Under the pieces are notes generated by a model. The model was given only the letters and a program-made list of their open reading frames with translations. It was not told where the DNA came from and searched no databases. From contig NC_083510.1 of assembly GCF_032362555.1 (NCBI RefSeq), forward strand, positions 3,313,501-3,377,500: DNA of 64,000 nucleotides, written 5' to 3'. This document shows positions 56,801-64,000 of this stretch, one piece after another. The DNA is from Amyelois transitella. Taxonomy: Eukaryota > Arthropoda > Insecta > Lepidoptera > Pyralidae. Each line of letters starts with the position of its first letter. Position 1 is the stretch's first letter. The position numbers and the translations under genes are program-made.

Positions 56801-59800
56801 CAGTTGCAAAAAAAGATAAAGCAGTTAAAACCTAAAACAAAATAGATTACCTTTGTTATTGATTTGCTTGCAAAAAGTAAATTACGAAGTAAAGGTATAA
56901 GCAGGCACTTACTTTTGTCTCTACAGATAAATCGGTAGCTCTTTTAGGGACGTTCATCATAGGCCGAATCTCTTCACAAAGTTTCGTTACCAAATTTTTT
57001 GACAGTCGATATCGTTTCATAAACTCCGTATCTTCCCAATCAAAGGGGTTAAACTGATTTCGAGCTAAGAGCCTTCGTCTTCGCAAAGAAGTATTATAAT
57101 CGCTTTCTAGGAACTCAAATAACACAAGCTCGTCATCACACATCTTGAAATAATAAAATGAATAGGTACGTAAAATCTATATTAATTGCCAAAAATTACT
57201 TCACATATCACTTGTATAACACATCAAGAATAATTTCCGCCTTAAAAAGCTGTATTTCAATTTTTTTACCCAATTTTATAACTTCAATAAGCCACTGGAC
57301 TTGCTGAAATAGTAACTTTTTTTGAATCGCTTACTTTGACAGCTAAGCGTATCAGTTTAGGTTTTCAACACACGTTATGGTACGGTTTTGTATACAAAAA
57401 TGAGTGAATGATATCGGATTGCGACTCAGTTTTGGTGAAGACCTAAACTGGATCGTTTAATTAACGTGGTGGTACGAATTTGCGATGCAGATCAGTTTAG
57501 GCCCTAAACTGGCTCGCATTTAAAGATGATAGTAAGCCTGCAGGTCTTCATTCCCGTGGGATTTTCCAGACAAAAAGTAGCCCATAATTACTAGGTATTC
57601 ATACTCATACAAAAAATTAACGAAATAGTGCCAAGCAGTTACACAGTAACAGACAGACGACTTTCGGATTTAGATACTCTGTATTTTTATGAATTGATCA
57701 TAATCATACCATAGGCACAAATAATCACGTCTTCATACCCTACAGAGTCAACAGTCTCGTAAAGACTGAAAGGCCACGCTAAACGGTATGGCTGAATAAT
57801 GGAATTGAGATTCAAATAGTGACAGGTTGCCAGCCCATCGCCTGAAACCAAAATCACAGGCCTTTATTTATTAGCCCATCAGCATCAGCAGGAAAAAGAG
57901 GGGGTGGTCCTATTCTAAAGTGTCGGGAACCATACGGCACGAATTGTTCGTAGATATTTATGCGAAAGTATGCTAAAATACCTACCAATATTATGATGGC
58001 AAATAACTGCTAGGCGTGTGGTATGCAAGACTATGCGTATGACTAAGTACTAGATAGCAAGTTATAAAAAAAAACTAAGATAGTTAAAAATAACTTGCGT
58101 TTTATAACGTTAATCACTTTTATATGGTACATATGTATGATTCATCGCTCATTACACCGTGACCTTCCTTCATCTTGCGTGCGCGCAAGTATCTGGTCGC
58201 TGTATGCAATTACTTCCTGTTTTAGCTTATCATGGAAGATAATCACGTCTACTTATGTTGTTGGATTAAATTAACTCTTCACTTGTTATCCATTATACAT
58301 CACGCTATTGCAGTGTCTATTGTAATGTGTCGCGAGTGAAGTAACTTACTATAAGTAAGATTAAATTTGATAATGAACTAGTAGGTACTTTATTGTTTTA
58401 AAAAACAATACTTACTTATGAGTAATAGTATACGCAGTTATAATCATAACTACCTAAATTTGACCTCAGATAAGTATCTGTGGTCCAAAAAGATTCTCGA
58501 ACTTTAGAAAAATTGTGCTCAGACCTTATTCCTTATATTTAAAACATAAGTTTTGTCGGTGTAGTGGACCGTCCTACATTCATTTGTTTCGCTGTAATAT
58601 TTTTTAAGGTTAGGCCGAAACTAATAAAGTTTATGAAACATCAATAAGAGAGAGCTTCCATTACTGTCTATGTAATATAAAGTGAAGATTCTCATTGTAA
58701 AGACATAGCCGTGCTTTAGCATTGAATCCTATGAAATGATTTTATGATGATGAGTTGATTATGTACCGGCGCGTGAGTGGTGAACGAGGCGTTAGTTGAT
58801 AGGACGACGACATCAGACTTATCGCGGGTAAAACTGGTTGAAATCAGTATAGGTACAGCCGAAGGTAATAGAAAAGCACGTAATGGAAAAGTTATTTCAG
58901 AAGTCATTCGAGACTTCTTTTTACACGTTAAAGCAATAATTGCCATTCCAAATAACTGTTTGAAACTCATTCAATAAAGAGTTCGTTCGTTGACAACCGT
59001 TTAGTTAGTACTGGCCATAAAAAAAACTCTTTTATTTCATTATCTTAACAGTGTAACAAAACAGTAGTTGAAAAAGACAATAAGACTTTCACAATGACGC
59101 AACGTACTCCACTCATACGCACACAAACATGAATGGCGTATCGATATTCATTCATATGCGCGTGTGAGTGTATCCTTATCATTACATCAGTTTAAAAATA
59201 CACTACAATTGACACGACTCGTGGTCACATGATTATCATCGTTTATTTGTACTGGTGTGTTCTAAATTTAGACCACTTACAATGGTATCCTTTGCCTCGT
59301 AAAGTGGGACTAATGAACTGTACTGTGGGATTGTAATTTTAGCCTTCTTTAATTAATGGATATCACATGTTCTATTTTATCAATTGAAGTGGCCTAATGT
59401 TAACAGACTAGGTGTAACATAATCATGAATGAAATAGTTTTGTGTACTTAATCAATAATATAAAATAATCAATCATGAATGAAATAGTTTTGTGTACTTA
59501 ATCAATAATATAAAATAATCAAACTATACTCTGTTTATATTACATTGAATAAAAAAAAGATTACTTATGTATTACATAAAGAGCTGATTATATGGTCTTG
59601 ATGATATATTTTTAGAGCATATTTTTTTTTCTTTACTACGTGGCCAGTATCTCCATAGACATAATATTATACTTCTTCGAAAAAAACTATCACTCATTTG
59701 AAGCAGTTGTCAATCGTTGCTAAAAGGTACTGCTTTGAACCTAATTCTATCTAGGACATGCTTTCATAGTCTGTTAAGCAACTTCGTTCTTGCATCACAG

Positions 59801-62800
59801 ATGTGCACAATAGTCACGTGATCTGTCAAAATGCAGGTACTAGACTAGCCATGAACTGCATGACTCCATCATGCACTATACAGTTAAGGTCGCGTGGGTC
59901 AAGTTATACTTATAGGTAGTAATCACTCATTACATATTACTAAATAAAAAATACATACGTGTTGGACATATTAGTCAGAAAGTACCCACAAGTTGTTTTT
60001 ATGTAGTGACTTAAAATTTATATATATCGAAGTAGGAATAGAATGAAAGTCAAGGTTAAGAATTCTATTTTAATCATAGATAGGTATCAATAGATTAAAG
60101 TGTTTACAATTACTATATTGCGTTTTAATATTAATGTAACATTTCCTCAAATAAAAGATTTATATGAAGTACTTACATGAACTTTCTTGACGTAAAGGTA
60201 CCTACTTGGTATTTGTACAAAAAAGAAGCTTTAAGAAAATATAGTAACGCCTCCACTTGCGTGTGATATCTAATCCATCACGTGACTCTAATGTATACTT
60301 GTATGCCGTGTAAACAGCTTTGTGGGCTGTGAATAACTACAAGTATTTGTACAAGTGAAAACAAATCTCAAGTGCTTTGAATTGTTGAACACATTGGCGA
60401 TGTAGTGTAAACTAATCTAGATTAGATTTATGTGTCACATGTAGCTCTCATGTGACTTAAACCGGTCTTTTCGTAGCATCCGAAGCTCGTAATTTACTTT
60501 GGGCTCAGAAGCGAAGTTTCGACCAGACAACTTGATAATGTAAAGTTATGTGGACCGTGTGGTTTTCGGTACATAAAAATGGGACCATTCCATCCCAATG
60601 GCTGAAGGAGAAAAAGTATTCAAAAGAAAAAGTAAAAACCATGATCCAAGCTTAAACTCATCGGTTAAGTGATTCTATACGTGATCACTGGAGTCGCTTT
60701 GGGTCTCGCACTCATATGCCTGCAAACATCTTCCCTGTTATACATGTAATAACATTAATTCCCTGCCTCATCCACTAGTTGATCGTAGCCTTAGGGCAAC
60801 TCCAAGCCAATAGCTCTAAGAAGAACGCAACCGGAACAAGTGCCAGGAGCATAATTATTAGAACAGACCTAAGCGTGTAACAGAAGTGTTAGTTTAAAAA
60901 TATATATGTATACCACTTCTTCGTCAATATACGCAGGACTTTTATATTTAGATATTCAAAGGCGGTTCTTCCAATGACGTGTTATATTTCCAAAATTTCT
61001 TGAAATTCTTAAATTACTGAATCTAATGATTGCAATCAAAAGCGAGCTATCAATTCTCTCTCCGTCTGTTACGAACAAAGTACATTCTCAAACATGATTT
61101 TAATTAAAATTCTAAAGTTCAAAGGAATTGATAAATAACCGCTTTGATTGTTTGTGAAATTCGTCAATTGTTTACAGCCTGTTGTTGTAGGTGGTAATAA
61201 GCCATGAAATATAATTATAGCACAGCAAATATGACGTACTCTTTCACAGTACTTCTGGCTGTGTTGTCTGTCTATTACTTCTACCTAGTTTAAAATATCG
61301 AGATCGAATCAAATATTTACGCAACTATCACCTACAAAGTTATGTTGACTGGTAGTTACAGAATACTTTATAGTAGGTATTCTTTATCTCCGTGATGCTT
61401 TAAAGTTTATGCAATTTATGGTAAGATATAAGAACTTACTTCTTCTGATTTTAAATGATAAAATCGTTCCATTTATTCTGCCTTCACTGGAAGAATACTT
61501 TCTTATGTAACTTATAGTCGGTTTTTTAAATTCGCAATAATTTAATTTATATTCAGGATTTATCCAGACTAGTGATGGTTACATCACTCGGTACACTGCA
61601 CTGTCCTCTTCGAATTTTCCATGAAAATGCTTATTTGTTAAAGTTCCAAGTAGGCTGATTATATTATCATTAGGTTTTGGTGTTAAACGGTGTTGGGTCT
61701 CTTGAAATAACTATAGATTCCAACTAGTATAGTAGTACGCTGAACTGTTGTATTTGACGAATGATGCTTTGTCTACAGCACAAGAGGATTGCAATACCTA
61801 ACTATTGATATTACGCTAAATTATTTTTGTAGTCGAATAATATTTTTTTGTCTACAGTACAAGGGGGCGGCGGCGGATGCGAGTATCCTCGGTGAGATGA
61901 TATTCGGCGCTGTGGCCATGAATTACAAGAATGTTTCGTTGAAAATTCATATCATGGATGAACCTACAAGGTAGGTAACAGAATGGAATAGAAAAAAATA
62001 TTTTTTCCGCATTCTGCCTTCTATGCGTATTACTCATGGACCATCAAAATTGTTAATTATTACATTTCTCTTTTCTAATTGGCGTGATTTCAAACTGAGA
62101 CTCTAGACCGGATAAAGTCAAAATAAAAATGTCGGAAAGTGAACCACAGACTCACAGAGCATTTTGGCGGAGGTTGCAATTGAGAACAAACGAGTATGAG
62201 AGAGAACATTTACATTCTCTTCGGAAGTTGCCCCATTCATCTGTCTCGGCTATTTGCATTTCGGGGCTAGTGTTGCCGAACTATTGATAGTTTTACGATT
62301 CATACTATTATTTTTCTGAAACTAACGCTAACGATAGTTGGCTATCGAGCGGCAACACTATTCGGAGCCTAGTTTGGGTGCTGAGTGCATTCAGACTTAT
62401 TGTTGAATTATTGTCCACATCCACATTTTATAATTGTTGGTTTTAGACTGATGTGCACTAAAGTATTCTGCGTGCCAACCAACCGTCGTATAAGCCGGGT
62501 GGAGAGGAGACAGGAGGAGGGAATGAGAAAGCCGGAGGAGAGTAGTATAACCAACGTCTCCAAGCCGCTAAATGTACCAAAAGTTACGGAAGAAGGCGTG
62601 TCTATGAGCTTCTCTATAGAACGGGGAGATTCTGGTAAGTGACACATTAAAATGTATTTTATTTTTACTAAAAACATGTTTAACACAAATCAAGGACTGT
62701 AGATTCTCTTGTGGCCAAGGTGTTGGAATGAAATAGGAACAGCATCAAAAGTGTATGATGTGTTTACCCATGATATCGAACAATACTGCTCAAACACCTC

Positions 62801-63133
62801 GGTACCTGTTACCGACAAATTCTTACATTCAAATATGGCTCTCAAAACCATAAAATAATACTGATCGAATATGAGATATCTATACGAATTTAAATTCCAT
62901 GTTATTTTTTGGTTGTTAAAATACACATGGATCTTTTTGCTACAAAAAAAAAAAATTCAAATACTATAGTTTCTTTATGTACATACTGTGTTATATTATT
63001 AAATTATTCTGTTCTAAAGGTTTCTGTGGAGAGCATTCGTCGTACAGTAGCGTGGGTTCGACGTACGACTATGTGTCCAAATTCGATATTTTGGACGGAA
63101 ACAATACTCAGGATGACTTGTATACCTTCAGAG
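50852..63133 (+). CDS. FNIP: FNIP, folliculin-interacting protein (5' part, cut by window end)
   Basis: Partner of folliculin; the complex acts at the lysosome surface in RagC/D-mTORC1 and AMPK signalling. Five coding exons: 50852-50931, 52346-52532, 61858-61970, 62447-62634, 63020-63133. Phases agree and give the first 227 residues of a protein that is usually about 1000. Family blocks are clear: the start MALFDKFFSIKRK, then NPGQVRLLLFKECDRRGRKL with LLFDSS, as in vertebrate FNIP1. Exon 3 has SILGEMIFGAVAMNYKNVSL with LKIH, matching the LGEMMFGSVAMSY block, and exon 4 starts LMCTKVF. These belong to the N-terminal longin-type region. The last exon ends at AGAG|GTAAGT in phase 1, so more exons follow beyond 64000. 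Intron 2 is 9.3 kb and holds an entire Harbinger transposon. In exon 2 a tempting acceptor at 52329 is out of frame; 52346 restores phase. Confidence 0.94.
50985..51190. other. GC-rich island in FNIP intron 1
   Basis: About 200 bp of markedly GC- and CpG-rich DNA in AT-rich surroundings, 50 bp after exon 1. One plus frame stays open for about 38 codons (DARSIIRAGCPVSKGDADLY and on) but has no recognised domain. It could be promoter-proximal regulatory DNA or a repeat remnant. Confidence 0.45.
52131..52225 (-). repeat. SINE-like dispersed family, degraded copy
   Basis: 'cacattcaactgagtggcat' through 'agtttgctagcctatcacat' to 'agaatcccaagtttgtatgc'. It follows a poly(A) run and lies 120 bp before FNIP exon 2. 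Confidence 0.5.
53401..55007 (+). CDS. Harbinger accessory Myb/SANT-like DNA-binding protein
   Basis: In PIF/Harbinger elements this second protein is needed with the transposase and is thought to bring it to the nucleus and the element ends. Five exons: 53401-53405 (only ATGTC), 53532-53730, 53946-54134, 54246-54302, 54528-55007. All are GT-AG and phases match, giving 309 residues. Residues about 8-85 form a SANT-like trihelix with spaced tryptophans: RVTFSQLEQLWEFLNKN, FSKRMWEEIAQYLNSHGDG, KDWKGWCKYWNDYKSKLKKN. A long Pro/Arg-rich segment coded by very GC-rich DNA (54640-54830) follows. A C-terminal helix with SLIEISSRRAEIEERNTNLL is a likely coiled coil for partner binding. No frame break is seen. 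The exact 3' end could differ if the last part is spliced. Confidence 0.82.
55208..57143 (-). CDS. Harbinger transposase (HARBI1-like, DDE_Tnp_4)
   Basis: The DDE nuclease that excises and inserts the element. Exons from the 5' end: 56913-57143, 56635-56831, 56424-56556, 56123-56255, 55208-55626. All are GT-AG with matching phases, giving 370 residues with no stop or frameshift. The N-terminal part has FDWEDTEFMKRYRLSKNLV and a helix-turn-helix-like SHSLAQQ-type segment (ISGHSLAQQTVSKAIAQVT). Catalytic motifs are all present: D158 in VLGCIDCTQIAI, the second Asp in ASFGGATHDSFIW (D208), then GDSGYPLRKFLMTP, and E270 in ARNVIERTIGLLKSRFRCL. Length and motif order fit HARBI1-type transposases. 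It could be a domesticated gene, but flanking inverted repeats and the Myb partner argue for a transposon. Confidence 0.93.
57550..57672 (-). mobile_element. Helitron-like fragment next to the Harbinger end
   Basis: 'ttcccgtgggattttccaga' with 'agtagcccataattactagg' and 'acacagtaacagacagacg' resembles the inner blocks of lepidopteran non-autonomous Helitrons. No terminus is visible. Confidence 0.45.
57722..57940 (-). repeat. SINE-like dispersed family, copy 15
   Basis: Minus-strand copy from 'atcacgtcttcatacccta' to the head side 'gtcgggaaccatacggcac'. FNIP intron 2. Confidence 0.7.
59225..60456. promoter_or_regulatory. E-box / M-box cluster in FNIP intron 2
   Basis: Contains TCACATGA (59225-59232), GTCACGTGATCTGTCA (59813-59828), TCACGTGAC (60278-60286), TCACATG (60435-60441) and TCATGTGAC (60448-60456), all resembling MITF/TFEB-type sites. 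It may be an intronic enhancer or alternative promoter. Single sites of this kind also occur by chance. Confidence 0.3.
59421..59520. repeat. Exact tandem duplication, 2 x 50 bp
   Basis: Units 59421-59470 and 59471-59520 are identical, each starting aatcatgaatgaaatagttt. No divergence means a recent event or an assembly artefact. FNIP intron 2. Confidence 0.9.
62268..62360. mobile_element. 93-bp miniature hAT element (MITE)
   Basis: The ends TAGTGTTGCCG and CGGCAACACTA are perfect inverted repeats. Pairing extends inward (aactattgatagtt with aacgatagttggctatcg, imperfect). It is flanked by TTCGGGGC (62260-62267) and TTCGGAGC (62361-62368), an 8-bp duplication with one mismatch. FNIP intron 3, ending 86 bp before exon 4. 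Confidence 0.7.
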
Positions 63134-63491
63134 GTAAGTTACTACACACATACTCATAAATAAATTGAGATCTCGGCATGAACGTGTTTTTACCTTATAC
63201 TTTTATATTCATTACAAAATATCAAATTATTTTATTTGCTTTCGCCATGTTTTTGTCTAGGGCATCTAACATAGCTTTAGAACACAAGAACAAGGTCACC
63301 AATATAGTAGAAATTCTATTGCAAATATCGTAGAAATGCACACATCGCATTGTACATAATTGACTTAACTCATTGTCACATTAGCACTCTGGTTTAGATT
63401 ACCTTGCGTTTATACAGACCCGAGAAAGTTCACTTTCACTTGCGCGCTGCGGGATACTTTAAGTTTTCCTTCAAACATATACCAACCTATG

Positions 63492-63680
63492 TGTCGTGTG
63501 GTTCCTGGCATTTTATAATAGGATCACTCCATATCTCCTCATGAACGTCGTAAGTGGCCACTAAGGGGAGGGCTTATAAATTTGAGATTATATTTGTAGG
63601 CGATGGGTGGATGGCAACCTGTCACTTTTATTTGAATGTCTATTCCATCTTAAGCCTAAGTCTTTTTAAGAATGTTGGCT
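63492..63680 (+). repeat. SINE-like dispersed family, copy 16
   Basis: From 'gtcgtgtggttcctggcatt' through 'ggcgatgggtggatggcaac' to 'tttttaagaatgttggcttt'; the tail is lost. Confidence 0.65.
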
Positions 63681-63744
63681 TTGTTTATATACCTAGTTAT
63701 CAACATTCTTATTTTACGGGAAAAGGCACTCTTTTGCACTGGGT

Positions 63745-63905
63745 ATGTCCATTCTAAATTGGTTCAAATTTGAACTCAATGTCATTCCAATATCTAAGCT
63801 ATATTACCTACTAAAAGTTTCATGAAAATCCGTAGTTTATGCGCGAAAGAGTTACAAACATTCATCCACAAATCATTACAAACTTTAGCATCTATAATAT
63901 GAGTA
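63745..63905 (-). mobile_element. Helitron-like fragment
   Basis: The minus strand carries 'ctcatattatagatgctaaa', 'gttacaaa/tttgtaac' words and 'tttcatgaaacttttagtag', the usual inner order of these elements. No CTAG end is found. Confidence 0.4.
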
Positions 63906-64000
63906 CGATGCTATGAAGTGAATATTAATAACATTCGCGGCTTTACAAATGTAAATTGTCGTTTATTGCAAATCCTAAGGAACAGAACTTTTTTGAGATA

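Larger units (their letters stand above)
52806..57537. mobile_element. PIF/Harbinger DNA transposon with two intact genes
   Basis: 4732 bp. The terminal inverted repeats are imperfect but long. The left begins GCCTACCATCA; the right, inverted, begins GCTTACTATCA. Both then show CCAGTTTAGG, TACCACCAC.TTA and CTGAGTCGCA in the same order (left to about 52974, right from about 57420). CTGCAG abuts both ends (52800-52805, 57538-57543); being palindromic, it may be a target duplication or an extension of the repeat. Inside are a Myb/SANT-like gene on plus and a DDE transposase on minus, converging, as is usual for this superfamily. It lies in FNIP intron 2. Confidence 0.88.

Overview
This is nuclear DNA from an insect, almost certainly a moth or butterfly (Lepidoptera). 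It is AT-rich, its genes are broken by many GT-AG introns, and the spaces are full of repeats. The repeats include non-autonomous Helitrons ending in the 'gacgaagtcgcgggc...CTAG' signature, RTE-type 3' ends with (TATG)n tails, a SINE-like family present in about 18 copies, and tRNA-derived SINEs. No bacterial or viral gene is seen.

Five conserved host genes were assembled exon by exon, and reading phase agrees at every junction. (1) 7850-16196, minus strand: GPS2, a corepressor-complex subunit, nine exons with one optional 54-nt cassette. (2) 17007/20060-41302, plus strand: Papss, the bifunctional APS kinase / ATP sulfurylase, 14 exons in the 20060 isoform. A second, upstream first exon at 17007-17045 encodes a short lysine-rich leader resembling the nuclear-targeting leader of vertebrate PAPSS1. 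(3) 43781-48504, plus: isovaleryl-CoA dehydrogenase, nine exons. (4) 48887-50089, minus: a single-exon JmjC protein of the JMJD5/KDM8 type. (5) 50852-63133 and beyond, plus: the first five coding exons of folliculin-interacting protein FNIP, cut by the window edge.

GPS2 and Papss are head to head, with 810 bp between start codons. KDM8 and FNIP are also head to head (762 bp), and IVD and KDM8 converge with 382 bp between stop codons. These are separate housekeeping functions (transcriptional corepression, sulfate activation, leucine breakdown, hydroxylation, nutrient signalling) and do not form a pathway.

The most striking mobile element is an apparently intact two-gene PIF/Harbinger transposon (52806-57537) in FNIP intron 2. 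It carries a Myb/SANT-like gene and a convergent five-exon DDE transposase with all catalytic motifs. Other elements delimited by terminal repeats and target duplications are: a non-autonomous hAT whose ends are built of CTTCGG repeats and which holds nested Helitron and SINE copies (9145-10622); a Mutator-like element with a perfect 9-bp duplication (27550-28510); a Tc1/mariner relic (38992-40668); a TA-flanked element ending in GGGTACCGGACA (42113-43030); and a 93-bp hAT miniature (62268-62360). The first 7.4 kb contain no recognisable gene.
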